Assembly: GCF_018408575.1 (NCBI RefSeq)
Contig: NZ_AP023418.1
Span: forward strand, 1,826,415-1,890,414
DNA length: 64,000 nt
Direction: 5' to 3'
From: Vescimonas coprocola
GTDB lineage: Bacteria; Bacillota; Clostridia; Oscillospirales; Oscillospiraceae
Part shown: positions 16,198 to 23,120 of the stretch, piece after piece
Numbering within the stretch: position 1 is the first letter of the stretch
How the letters are laid out: each line of letters begins with the position of its first letter
Made by a program: the position numbers and the translations under genes
Notes under the pieces: generated by a model
Told to the model about the DNA's origin: nothing
The model's input: only the letters and a program-made list of their open reading frames with translations
Databases searched by the model: none

Positions 16198-17219
16198 CGG
16201 GTTTCCTCCAGCAGCTCCTCCGGCGTCACCGACCACAGCACGCCGTGGCCGGGGCGCTCCAGCACCGCAATGGTCATCTCGCCGCCGCTGCGTTTTTTGT
16301 CCCGCAGCAGGTACTGCCGCCATGCCGCCTCCGGCAGATCATCCAGCTTCCGAGGCAGGTCATAGCGCTCCAGCAGCGCTCCCAGCCGGGCCAGCATGGC
16401 GGTCTGGTCGCTGCCGTGGGCCGTCTGCCAGCGGAGCATCTCCATCATACCAGCCGCCACGCACTCGCCGTGGGTATAGCGGCCGCCGCCCAGCGCCTCC
16501 ATGGCGTGGCCGAAGGTATGGCCGAAGTTCAGCAGCCGACGGGGGCCTTCGTCCCGCTCATCCTGCGCCACCAGCGCCGCCTTGCAGGCAAGGCACCGGC
16601 GGATGATCCGGGGCCAGTCCGGCTCCTGCTGCTCCAGCCGGGTCAGCAGCTCCTCGTCAGCGATGCAGCCGTATTTGATGACCTCGGCCATGCCGCAGGC
16701 CAGCTGACGCCGGGGCAGAGTGGCAAGGCAGACGGTATCCGCCAGCACCATGCGGGGCTGGTAGAAGCAGCCCAGCAGGTTTTTCCCCTCCGGCAGATCC
16801 AGCCCCGTTTTGCCGCCTACGGCGCTATCCACCTGCGCCAGCAGGGTGGTGGGGGCCTGCACCAGCGCCACGCCACGCAGCAGCGTGGCCGCCGCAAAGC
16901 CCGCCAGATCGCCGGTAACCCCGCCGCCCAGGGCCACGATGCCATCGCTGCGGGTCAGGCCCAGCTGCACCAGCCGGCGGCACAGCCGGTCGTACTCCTC
17001 CAGCGACTTGGAGCCTTCCCCTGCCGGGAAGGTCACCAGCGGCCAGCCGGTGCGGCGGGCCAGCGGAGCGCCGTACAGGGCTGCCACCGTGTCGTCGCAG
17101 ACGATGACCCAGCGGCCCACACCCAGCGGGCGCAGCAGCTCCTCCGCCTGCTCCAGCAGGCCGCCGCCGATGTGGATGGGGTAGCTGCGCCGTCCCAGCG
17201 CCACCTGTAAGGTCTCCAT
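16188..17219 (-). CDS. aroB: 3-dehydroquinate synthase
   Basis: 343 residues. NAD- and metal-dependent cyclisation of DAHP. Motifs: IHIGGGLLEQ, TFPAGEGSKSLEEYDRL, ALGGGVTGDLAGFAAATLLR (NAD loop), TLLAQVDSAVGGKTG, MAEVIKYGCI and the metal site NFGHTFGHAME. First gene of the shikimate operon, with AGGAGG before the ATG and a promoter about 25 bases upstream. The other pathway genes overlap in series behind it; DAHP synthase is not in the window. Confidence 0.97.
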   Translation of the reverse strand: METLQVALGRRSYPIHIGGGLLEQAEELLRPLGVGRWVIVCDDTVAALYGAPLARRTGWPLVTFPAGEGSKSLEEYDRLCRRLVQLGLTRSDGIVALGGGVTGDLAGFAAATLLRGVALVQAPTTLLAQVDSAVGGKTGLDLPEGKNLLGCFYQPRMVLADTVCLATLPRRQLACGMAEVIKYGCIADEELLTRLEQQEPDWPRIIRRCLACKAALVAQDERDEGPRRLLNFGHTFGHAMEALGGGRYTHGECVAAGMMEMLRWQTAHGSDQTAMLARLGALLERYDLPRKLDDLPEAAWRQYLLRDKKRSGGEMTIAVLERPGHGVLWSVTPEELLEETRWM

Positions 17220-17244
17220 AGGCCCACCTCCTCTCGTTTTTCCT

Positions 17245-17273
17245 ATTGTAGCGGGTTTTGCCGGGGAAGTAAA
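17245..17273 (-). promoter_or_regulatory. Promoter of the aro operon
   Basis: On the minus strand: -35 TTTACT (17268-17273), -10 TACAAT (17245-17250), 17 bases apart, with the aroB start 26 bases downstream of the -10. A 16-bp hairpin lies directly upstream of the -35. Confidence 0.7.
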
Positions 17274-17274
17274 G

Positions 17275-17309
17275 CCGCAGTGAAAAATCCAAGGGATTTT
17301 TCACTGCGG
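17275..17309. repeat. Hairpin H of repeat family 1 (left unit)
   Basis: 16-bp perfect stem CCGCAGTGAAAAATCC (17275-17290 with 17294-17309). Its AAATCC-N3-GGATTT tip matches the hairpin at 17374-17400 although the outer arms differ, suggesting two related units side by side. Confidence 0.6.
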
Positions 17310-17336
17310 GCGGGAGACGGGGCTGTGGAAGATGCG

Positions 17337-17369
17337 AAAAGAGCCGCCTCCTGTGGGAGGCGGCTCTTT
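17337..17369. repeat. First copy of a duplicated terminator hairpin
   Basis: AAGAGCCGCCTCC pairs with GGAGGCGGCTCTT around TGTG (17339-17368). The same 30 bases recur exactly at 17570-17599, so the family 1 core lies between two identical terminators. Confidence 0.75.
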
Positions 17370-17569
17370 CGATGCCTGAAAATCCACGGGATTTTCAGGC
17401 AAAGGGCTTGCAGTCTGCTGCGTGCATAATTTGTGTGCCGATGGCCCGCAAATTCCACACTGGCAGCCTGAGAGGTATTTTCGCTGACGTACACGCCGCC
17501 AGCGAAAATCATCCTGCTTCTTTGCCGCCTGTGGGAGACAAACTTTTTGAGACCTGCGGGGGCGCAAAA
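17370..17569 (+). repeat. Intergenic repeat family 1, copy 1
   Basis: Non-coding unit of about 200 bases. It starts with a 12-bp hairpin (17374-17400, GCCTGAAAATCC arm), then conserved blocks shared with the copy at 26080-26350 on the other strand: CTGCGTGCAT(A/C)ATTT, (A)AATTCCACACT, TTTTCGCTGACG-like and GCCGCCTG-GGG. In translation both copies give VS(E/Q)NT(S/A)Q(A/T)ASVEF, which is why such repeats are often mis-annotated as small proteins. It occupies the gap between the Big_2 gene and the aro promoter; no gene is seen here. Confidence 0.75.
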
Positions 17570-17599
17570 AAGAGCCGCCTCCTGTGGGAGGCGGCTCTT
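17570..17599. terminator. Second copy of the duplicated hairpin; terminator of the Big_2 gene
   Basis: Same 13-bp stem as 17339-17368. On the minus strand it lies 10 bases after the Big_2 gene and is followed by TTTTTT, so it is a working rho-independent terminator. Confidence 0.8.
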
Positions 17600-17609
17600 G
17601 GGGATTTAG

Positions 17610-18386
17610 TTACCACACAATGACAGTTATCGTCAGCGTCTGACCATCCACTTCGGCAGTCACCGTAGTCTTACCAGATGCCACAGCTGTCACTTCACCG
17701 GCGCTGTTAACGGTGACAACACCGCTGTTTTCGGTACTCCACTTCACGGTGGAATCTGTGCCGTCCACAGTCAAAGGAACAGCTGGTTCGCCCACGCTCA
17801 TTGCAAACTCCGTCTGGGCAACTCCCTCGCTACTATAGATGGAGCGCAGCACCAGATCCTTCTTGGGGGCCTCCTTCACGGTAACGGTGCAGGTGACGGG
17901 GTCGGCACCCTCGGCGGAGGCGGAGATGGTGGCCGTACCAGCGGCGACAGCGGTGACGGTGCCGTCCTCGCCCACGGCGGCGACGCCGGCATTGCTGGAG
18001 GTCCACGTGATGCCCTCAGCGCCGGTGGCTGTCAGCTTCCCGGTGCCGCCGACGGTCAGCTCCAGAGCCGTCTGGTCCAGAGACAGAGTGACGGCGGGGG
18101 TGTTGGGATCCACGTCCTCTGTGGGGTTCTTGGGGGGATCGGGCTGGTCGTCGCCGGGCTTTCCGCTGCCGATGAGGGTATAGAGCAGCACCCCCGCCAC
18201 CAGCACCAGCACCAGCACCAGCGTGGGGCCGAGGATGCTGGGGCTCTTCTGGCGGTGGACCCGGCGGCCGGGATTCACCGGCTTTTTGCCGCCGTTGGCA
18301 AAGGCTTCGTCCTCCTCGCAGAAGGGACAGGTCTTATAGCTATCGGAGAACATTTCTCCGCACTTAGGGCATTTCAACAGGCTCAT
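17610..18386 (-). CDS. Zinc-ribbon, single-TM protein with two Ig-like Big_2 domains
   Basis: 258 residues. A cytoplasmic zinc ribbon (CPKCGEMF and CPFCEED, residues 6-25) is followed by a basic linker, one membrane helix (about 50-70, PTLVLVLVLVAGVLLYTLIG) and a Pro/Asp linker. Two bacterial Ig-like domains lie outside: LSLDQTALELTVGGTGKL to about residue 168, with ITWTSSNAGVAAVGEDGTVT, and a second around KWSTENSGVVTVNSAGEVT. The Big_2 hallmark of xW(x)S-V-x-G-x-VTA is present in both. AGGAG precedes the ATG. Likely a surface sensor or scaffold; the ligand is unknown. A similar build is seen at 60764-61558. Confidence 0.82.
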   Translation of the reverse strand: MSLLKCPKCGEMFSDSYKTCPFCEEDEAFANGGKKPVNPGRRVHRQKSPSILGPTLVLVLVLVAGVLLYTLIGSGKPGDDQPDPPKNPTEDVDPNTPAVTLSLDQTALELTVGGTGKLTATGAEGITWTSSNAGVAAVGEDGTVTAVAAGTATISASAEGADPVTCTVTVKEAPKKDLVLRSIYSSEGVAQTEFAMSVGEPAVPLTVDGTDSTVKWSTENSGVVTVNSAGEVTAVASGKTTVTAEVDGQTLTITVIVW

Positions 18387-18528
18387 GGAATCTCCTCCAA
18401 TTAAAAACGCCGCAGGGGCGATAACACAGTAGTAAACTTATATCTGTTATAATACCCGTTTTGCCGCCCTCCGTCAACTGTAATTGCTGGAAGTTCAAGC
18501 TTTTTTTACAACTTTCGCCGGGGAGTGC

Positions 18529-18557
18529 TTGCTTTTCCGGCGCAGGTTTCCTATAAT
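18529..18557 (+). promoter_or_regulatory. Promoter of udk
   Basis: -35 TTGCTT (18529-18534), -10 TATAAT (18552-18557), spacing 17; the gene starts 33 bases downstream. Confidence 0.8.
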
Positions 18558-18590
18558 GGAAAGGATAAAACCAGCAGGGGGACGACGAGT

Positions 18591-19205
18591 ATGAACACCA
18601 TTTTCATCGGCATCGCCGGAGGCACCGGCTCCGGCAAGACCACCCTTACCGAGCATCTGGCCCAGCGGTTCGGGCCGGACATCAGCGTGGTGCATCACGA
18701 CAACTACTACAAGCGGCAGGACTGTCCCTTCGAGGAGCGGTGCAAGCAGAACTACGACCACCCCGACGCTTTCGACACGGAGCTGATGGTGGAGGATCTG
18801 AAGCGGCTGAAGGCCGGGGAGACCATCCACTGCCCCGTCTACGACTACACCATCCACAACCGCACCGACAGGACCATCGAAATAAAGCCCACCAAGGTGG
18901 TCATCGTGGAGGGCATCCTCATCTTCCAGAACAAGGCGCTGCGGGATCTGCTGGACATCAAAATTTTCGTGGAGACCGACGCCGACGTGCGTATCCTGCG
19001 ACGGGCGCTGCGGGATGTGGAGGAGCGGGGACGCTCCATGCAGTCGGTGGTGGAGCAGTATCTGGCCACGGTGAAGCCCATGCACGAGCAGTTTGTGGAG
19101 CCCACCCGAAAGTACGCCGACATTGTGGTGCTGGAGGGCGGACACAATCTGGTGGCGCTGGATCTCATCATGCAGCGCATCGCCAACCACATCGCAGAGA
19201 ACTGA
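18591..19205 (+). CDS. udk: Uridine kinase
   Basis: 204 residues. Walker A GGTGSGKTT at residues 10-18; HHDNYYKRQD and NYDHPDAFDTEL match the nucleoside-binding region of uridine/cytidine kinase; VEGILIFQNKALRDL and DVRILRRALRDVEERGR carry the remaining active-site residues. It phosphorylates uridine and cytidine in pyrimidine salvage. An upstream in-frame extension has no start support; the ATG at 18591 follows GGGGGACGACGAGT. Near-coupled to the ydcF-like gene, whose GTG lies one base after its stop. The uracil permease 4 kb away is functionally related. Confidence 0.95.
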   Translation: MNTIFIGIAGGTGSGKTTLTEHLAQRFGPDISVVHHDNYYKRQDCPFEERCKQNYDHPDAFDTELMVEDLKRLKAGETIHCPVYDYTIHNRTDRTIEIKPTKVVIVEGILIFQNKALRDLLDIKIFVETDADVRILRRALRDVEERGRSMQSVVEQYLATVKPMHEQFVEPTRKYADIVVLEGGHNLVALDLIMQRIANHIAEN

Positions 19206-19206
19206 C

Positions 19207-19962
19207 GTGAGGCATACGGTTCTTCGCTATGGGGCGGCAGCCCTGTGCGTGCTGGGGGCGGTGTATTTTCTGCTGCCCCTGTCCATAGGGGTGCTTCACA
19301 TCGGGATGCTGTACCCGGCGGCGGGGCTGCTGCTGGCGGCGGTGTGGCTGGTGTTCCCCGGTCTTTTCCGGCGGCTACCCCGGTGGCTGCGGCGCACGGT
19401 GTGCGTGGTGCTGCTGGCCGGGCTGCTGGCGCTGGGGACTATCCTGACCCTGATGGGCATCCGGGCGGCCCACCATCCCGATGGCACACGGCCGGTCACT
19501 GTCATTGTGCTGGGCTGTCAGGTGCGGTCCGACGGCACCCCCAGTCGGATGCTGAGAGATCGCATCCAAAGTGCATACGACTACCTCTCCACCCATGAGG
19601 AGGCGGTGTGCGTGGCCTCCGGCGGACAGAACAATCAGGAGCCCACCACCGAGGCCCGGTGTATCCGGGACACACTGGTGTCCATGGGCATCGACCCCGG
19701 CCGCATCTATCTGGAGGACGCCTCCATCTCCACGGAGGAGAATTTGGCCTTTTCCGCTGAGGTCATCCGGCGGGAGGGGCTGCCTACGGAGGTGGCTATT
19801 GCCTCCGACAATTTTCACCAGCTGCGGGCCGGTGTATGGGCGGAGAAGGACGGACTTACCCCCTACTCCCTAGGCTGCGCCAGCATCTGGATGCTGGGCC
19901 CCGGCTACTGGGCCAGGGAGGCCGCCGCTCTTCTGTATATGGCTGTAACAGGATCACTGTAA
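19207..19962 (+). CDS. YdcF/SanA-like DUF218 membrane protein
   Basis: 251 residues from a GTG one base after the udk stop, where coupling replaces a strong ribosome site. Three membrane helices lie in the first 95 residues. A DUF218 domain follows outside the membrane or at its face: VTVIVLGCQVRSDGTPS, MLRDRIQSAYDYL, ASGGQNNQEPTTEA, IYLEDASISTEENLAFS and the final IASDNFHQLRA. Members of this family (YdcF, ElyC, SanA) affect envelope integrity and peptidoglycan precursors; the reaction is not established. Directly downstream lies an intergenic repeat bracketed by terminators. Confidence 0.88.
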   Translation: MRHTVLRYGAAALCVLGAVYFLLPLSIGVLHIGMLYPAAGLLLAAVWLVFPGLFRRLPRWLRRTVCVVLLAGLLALGTILTLMGIRAAHHPDGTRPVTVIVLGCQVRSDGTPSRMLRDRIQSAYDYLSTHEEAVCVASGGQNNQEPTTEARCIRDTLVSMGIDPGRIYLEDASISTEENLAFSAEVIRREGLPTEVAIASDNFHQLRAGVWAEKDGLTPYSLGCASIWMLGPGYWAREAAALLYMAVTGSL

Positions 19963-19992
19963 ACGGATTATGCTTTACAGGATTTTCATCGA

Positions 19993-20035
19993 AAAAGGGT
20001 ATCCCGGCGGCAAAAGCCGCCGGGATACCCTTTTT
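19993..20035 (+). terminator. Terminator hairpin, left copy, of repeat family 2 copy A
   Basis: About 19-bp stem AAAAGGGTATCCCGGCGGC around AAAA, then TTTTT. It follows the ydcF-like gene by 30 bases and is repeated with small changes at 20193-20232. Confidence 0.85.
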
Positions 20036-20192
20036 GCGTGGCGAAAAGTCTTTTCGCCACGCAGAGGCATTTTTCAGAGCTTCAAGAAGCTCTGAAAAAT
20101 GGGGATCATCATCGGGCAGGACACCCTTCCGGGTTTCCCGCACACACCCTTCCGCCCCGTTGACGAAAGGTTTCCTCTTTGGGGGCAGACTC
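20036..20192 (+). repeat. Intergenic repeat family 2, copy A
   Basis: About 157 bases, non-coding, 85-90% alike by eye to 60566-60726. It opens with GCGTGGCGAAAAG/CTTTTCGCCACGC, then a second hairpin TTTTTCAGAGCTTC/GAAGCTCTGAAAAA, then a conserved single-stranded-looking tract with GGGGATCATCATCG, GCAGGACACCCTTCC, GGGTTTCCCGCACACACCC and CCCCGTTGA. It is bracketed by two versions of one hairpin. The remaining bases up to 20335 hold no gene. Confidence 0.8.
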
Positions 20193-20232
20193 AGGGTATC
20201 CCGACGGCAAAAGTCGCCGGGATATCCTTTTC
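20193..20232 (+). terminator. Terminator hairpin, right copy
   Basis: AGGGTATCCCGACGGC around AAAA with GTCGCCGGGATATCCT, then TTTTC. Compared with the left copy a G-C stem pair has become A-T on both arms (a compensatory change), plus one C-to-T change. Confidence 0.75.
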
Positions 20233-20335
20233 TTCATCGTTTCTCCGGTCCGTTCCGCCGGAGGGGCGATTTTTACGCAGAATGTGACAACGTATCGTAA
20301 TCTTCGATGCGAATATTGCGATTTGTATTCGTTTT

Positions 20336-20899
20336 TCAGAAGGAGAACACCACGCCTATGATGGCGGAGGCCAGAATGAACACGATGGGATGCAGGCCCT
20401 TAGTGGGCTTGCACCAGCGGGTCAGCACCAGCAGCACCGCCGCCAGCGCCACAGCCTTCCAGTTCACCGCCGCAAGGCCCGTCTGGCCGCTGTAAAGCAG
20501 GGCCAGTCCCACCACGGACAGGCCCGCCGCCGCCACCATGGCGGCGGAGGCCGGGCGCAGACCGTAGAACACGTTGTTCACCAGACGGCTCTCCCGGAAG
20601 CGCTTGAGGAAGGCCGCCACAATGAGGATCACGATCACCGAGGGCGCTACCAGTCCGATGGTAGCCGCCACGGCACCGGGGATCCCGGCGGTGAGGTAGC
20701 CCACATAGGTGGCCATGTTGACGCCCAATGGCCCCGGTGTGGATTCCGACACCGCCAGCATATCCGCCAGCTGGGACACGGTGAACCACTCCGGGTGGCG
20801 AGCGGCCATGTCATAGAGGAAGGGCAAGGTGGCAAGACCGCCGCCCACGGCGAACAGGCCCGTCTTGAAGAACTCGTAAAACAGCAGCAGACAAGTCAT
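20336..20899 (-). CDS. Chromate transporter, second half-subunit
   Basis: 187 residues beginning MTCLLLFYEFFKTGLFAVGG; the open frame continues upstream but the ATG overlaps the stop of the first subunit (ATGA). It contains the CHR-domain signature FxxGxxxFGGG-like FKTGLFAVGGGLATLPFL, DMLAVSESTPGPLGVNMATY, and PGAVAATIGLVAPS. Short CHR proteins work as heterologous pairs, exporting chromate or another oxyanion. The two half-size genes here form such a pair. Confidence 0.9.
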   Translation of the reverse strand: MTCLLLFYEFFKTGLFAVGGGLATLPFLYDMAARHPEWFTVSQLADMLAVSESTPGPLGVNMATYVGYLTAGIPGAVAATIGLVAPSVIVILIVAAFLKRFRESRLVNNVFYGLRPASAAMVAAAGLSVVGLALLYSGQTGLAAVNWKAVALAAVLLVLTRWCKPTKGLHPIVFILASAIIGVVFSF

Positions 20900-21438
20900 T
20901 TCTTCGCCCCCTTCAGATTCTGGATCAGCACGCCGGCCACACCGGCGGCCAGCACATACCACACCGGGGAGAGGCTGGTCAGCAGGGACGCAGCCAGTAC
21001 TGCCAGAAAGATCAGCAGACCCCATACATCCTTCACGGCGCTTTTCCACAGCTTCAGCACCGCATTGAAGATCAGCACGCACACGCACACCCGGATCCCG
21101 GCGAAGGCGTGCTGCACCCATGTCAGGTGGGAAAAGCTGGTGATGACCCCCGCCAGTGCCACGATGATGAGCAGGGACGGGAACACCACCCCCAGCGTGG
21201 CCACGATGCCGCCGGCGATGCCGCCTTTCTTCTGGCCGATGAAGGTGGCGGTGTTCACGGCGATGACGCCGGGGGTACACTGGCCGATGGCAAAATAATC
21301 CGTCAGCTCCTCATCGGTGGCCCAGCCCTTGTTCTCCACCACCTCACGCTGCAAAATGGGCAGCATGGCATAGCCGCCGCCGAAGGTCATGACCCCCACC
21401 TTGGCGAAGGTCAGAAACAGGTTCCAAAGCGTCTTCAT
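20896..21438 (-). CDS. Chromate transporter, first half-subunit
   Basis: 180 residues from ATG 21438 (GGAGTGAGTGT upstream), four bases after birA stops. FLTFAKVGVMTFGGGYAMLP is the CHR motif, followed by EELTDYFAIGQCTPGVIAVNTATFIG and GGIVATLGVVFPSL. About six membrane helices are predicted by hydrophobicity. Overlaps the second subunit by ATGA. The substrate in a gut anaerobe may not be chromate. Confidence 0.9.
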   Translation of the reverse strand: MKTLWNLFLTFAKVGVMTFGGGYAMLPILQREVVENKGWATDEELTDYFAIGQCTPGVIAVNTATFIGQKKGGIAGGIVATLGVVFPSLLIIVALAGVITSFSHLTWVQHAFAGIRVCVCVLIFNAVLKLWKSAVKDVWGLLIFLAVLAASLLTSLSPVWYVLAAGVAGVLIQNLKGAKK

Positions 21439-21442
21439 ACAC

Positions 21443-22198
21443 TCACTCCTTATCCGTATATCCGTACAGGCTCCGCACCGATACCTCGCCGCTGCGGAGG
21501 ACCTCCTCCGTGCCGTCGTCATAGCGCACCGCAAGGCCGTAGTCCGGCGTCAGGGACACCGCCAATGCTGACCGCTCTCCGTCGGGGCGCAGCACCCGGA
21601 CCCGGCGGCCCAGATTCAGGCAGGCGGCGCTGTACTCCTGCCGCCGCTCCGCCGTCTCCTGAGGCAGTTCCCGGCGCAGAGACTCCAGTTCCTCCAGAAA
21701 GGCCGTCTCCAGTGCTGTCCGGTCCATCTCCGCCCCGGCGATCATGGACAGCGATGCCGCCGTCTCCCGCAGCTCCGGCAGGAAATCCTCCCGCCGCTGG
21801 CAGACGTTGATGCCGATGCCCACGACGACCCACAGGCTGCCCTCCGGCCCCGGCAGAGCCTCCGCCAGAATCCCGCAGACCTTCCGGCCCGACAGCACCA
21901 GATCGTTAGGCCACTTGATGCCGCAGGACAGGCCGCAGCTGCGGCGGATGGCACGGCGCACCGCCGTGGCCGCCAGCGCCGGGATGCGAGGGGCGTCTTC
22001 CGGGCTGCTCCGCAGCAGCACCGATCCGTACAGCCCCAGCCCCGCCGGGGACTGGAAGCTGCGGCCCCTACGGCCCCGACCCGCCGTCTGCTGCCTGGCC
22101 AGCACCACGGTACCCTCCGCCGCTCCCTGCCGGGCCAGCGCCATCAGCTCCGTATTGGTGGAACCCACTGTCTCATAGCGATACACACGCCGCTCCAT
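21443..22198 (-). CDS. birA: Biotin--[acetyl-CoA-carboxylase] ligase
   Basis: 251 residues. Group I enzyme: it begins directly with the catalytic domain (YETVGSTNTELMALAR) and has no N-terminal helix-turn-helix, so it is not expected to regulate transcription. The biotinyl-AMP loop reads AGRGRRGRSFQSP, and KWPNDLVL and VGIGINV follow. The C-terminal SH3-like domain ends near YDDGTEEVLRSGEVSV. It attaches biotin to carboxyl carrier proteins. Divergent from the biotin transporter bioY, with a 125-base shared control region. Confidence 0.95.
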   Translation of the reverse strand: MERRVYRYETVGSTNTELMALARQGAAEGTVVLARQQTAGRGRRGRSFQSPAGLGLYGSVLLRSSPEDAPRIPALAATAVRRAIRRSCGLSCGIKWPNDLVLSGRKVCGILAEALPGPEGSLWVVVGIGINVCQRREDFLPELRETAASLSMIAGAEMDRTALETAFLEELESLRRELPQETAERRQEYSAACLNLGRRVRVLRPDGERSALAVSLTPDYGLAVRYDDGTEEVLRSGEVSVRSLYGYTDKE

Positions 22199-22259
22199 GG
22201 CCGCACCTCACTTTCCGCAATACTTTACCACGCCCGTGGGGATTTGTAAACCTCCCCCC

Positions 22260-22288
22260 TTGCATCCGCCGCCGGATTCCTGTATAAT
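22260..22288 (+). promoter_or_regulatory. Promoter of bioY
   Basis: -35 TTGCAT (22260-22265), -10 TATAAT (22283-22288), spacing 17. No clear BirA or BioR operator palindrome is visible. Confidence 0.75.
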
Positions 22289-22323
22289 GCCGTTATCTTT
22301 ATTTGAATACCGGGAGTACCGCC

Positions 22324-22863
22324 ATGACCACTCGAAAGCTTGTCCGCACCGCTCTATTTGCCGCCCTGACGGCAGTGGGAGCGTTTCTGAAAATCCCCTT
22401 GGGTCCCTCTGCCATCACCCTGCAATTCTTCTTCACCGCCATGGCGGGCTGTCTGCTGGGCAGCGGCTGCGGGGCGCTTTCACAGCTGATCTATGTACTG
22501 CTGGGACTGCTGGGGCTGCCTATTTTCACCGCTGGCGGCGGCTTTTCCTATGTGCTGCACCCCACCTTCGGCTTTCTGCTGGGATTGATCCCCGCCGCAT
22601 GGGTCATCGGTCGTCTGGCCCGCAGCACCTGCTCCTTCTGGCGCATTGCGCTGGCGGCTCTGGCAGGACTGGCGGTGCTGTATGCCGTGGGACTGCCGTA
22701 CATGGCGATGATCCTCAACTGCTATATGGGCAAGGGTATGGACCTCTCTGCCATTTTGTGGGCAGGGATGCTGCCCTTCCTCCCCGGTGACGCCTTGAAA
22801 ATTCTGGTAACGGCGATGCTGACGCCACCTATCCGTCGAGCTTTGGATAACTCCGCCAAATAG
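22324..22863 (+). CDS. bioY: Biotin transporter BioY (ECF S component)
   Basis: 179 residues from ATG 22324 with GGGAG upstream. Six hydrophobic helices. Signature segments: LFAALTAVGAFLKIPLGP, ITLQFFFTAMAGCLLG, LIYVLLGLLGLPIFTAGGG, HPTFGFLLGL and FLPGDALKILV. It captures biotin in the membrane and needs a shared energising module encoded elsewhere. Divergent from birA, giving a biotin uptake and ligation pair. Confidence 0.95.
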   Translation: MTTRKLVRTALFAALTAVGAFLKIPLGPSAITLQFFFTAMAGCLLGSGCGALSQLIYVLLGLLGLPIFTAGGGFSYVLHPTFGFLLGLIPAAWVIGRLARSTCSFWRIALAALAGLAVLYAVGLPYMAMILNCYMGKGMDLSAILWAGMLPFLPGDALKILVTAMLTPPIRRALDNSAK

Positions 22864-22901
22864 AAGGCGGGCGGGTCGGCATTTCTTGGAACAACAGTGC
22901 A

Positions 22902-22930
22902 TTGCAATTCCCGCCGGAGGCCCGTATAAT
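22902..22930 (+). promoter_or_regulatory. Promoter of the uraA leader
   Basis: -35 TTGCAA (22902-22907), -10 TATAAT (22925-22930), spacing 17; the leader peptide ATG lies about 24 bases after the expected start point. Confidence 0.85.
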
Positions 22931-22960
22931 AAGCAGGACAATTCGAAGGGAGTGATGAAA

Positions 22961-23023
22961 ATGAAGGTCCGCACGCTGCTCACCAAATTTTCCGCTCCCT
23001 CTGTTTCTGTTTCTTCTTTTTGA
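22961..23023 (+). CDS. Leader peptide of the uracil permease attenuator
   Basis: 20 residues, MKVRTLLTKFSAPSVSVSSF, with GAAGGGAG 9 bases before the ATG. The last 12 codons are an almost pure pyrimidine tract rich in T (TTTTCCGCTCCCTCTG, then TTTCTGTTTCTTCTTTTT). The stop codon TGA is the first three bases of the terminator stem that follows. This is the arrangement of pyrBI and pyrE leaders in enterobacteria, where slow UTP-limited transcription lets the ribosome reach the stop and block the hairpin. Function inferred from layout. Confidence 0.7.
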   Translation: MKVRTLLTKFSAPSVSVSSF

Positions 23024-23049
23024 CCGGTATTTTTACCGGTCATTTTTTT
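23021..23049 (+). terminator. Attenuator terminator before uraA
   Basis: TGACCGGTA (23021-23029) pairs with TACCGGTCA (23034-23042) around TTTT, followed by seven T. It lies 72 bases before uraA and starts exactly at the leader stop codon. Confidence 0.85.
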
Positions 23050-23120
23050 GCGCTTTATGCGCCTGAGCCAGTCAGCAATTATTTTCATAGAATCCACAAA
23101 CGAAAGAGAGGAACTATCAC

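Noticed and set aside
17243-17567. Small open frames with NTSQAASVEF in the intergenic repeat
   Set aside because: The similarity to 26166-26384 is nucleotide-level repeat structure with hairpins; no start signals.
22870-23120. PyrR-binding antiterminator before uraA
   Set aside because: No second competing stem or conserved PyrR loop could be recognised; the leader peptide layout explains the region better.
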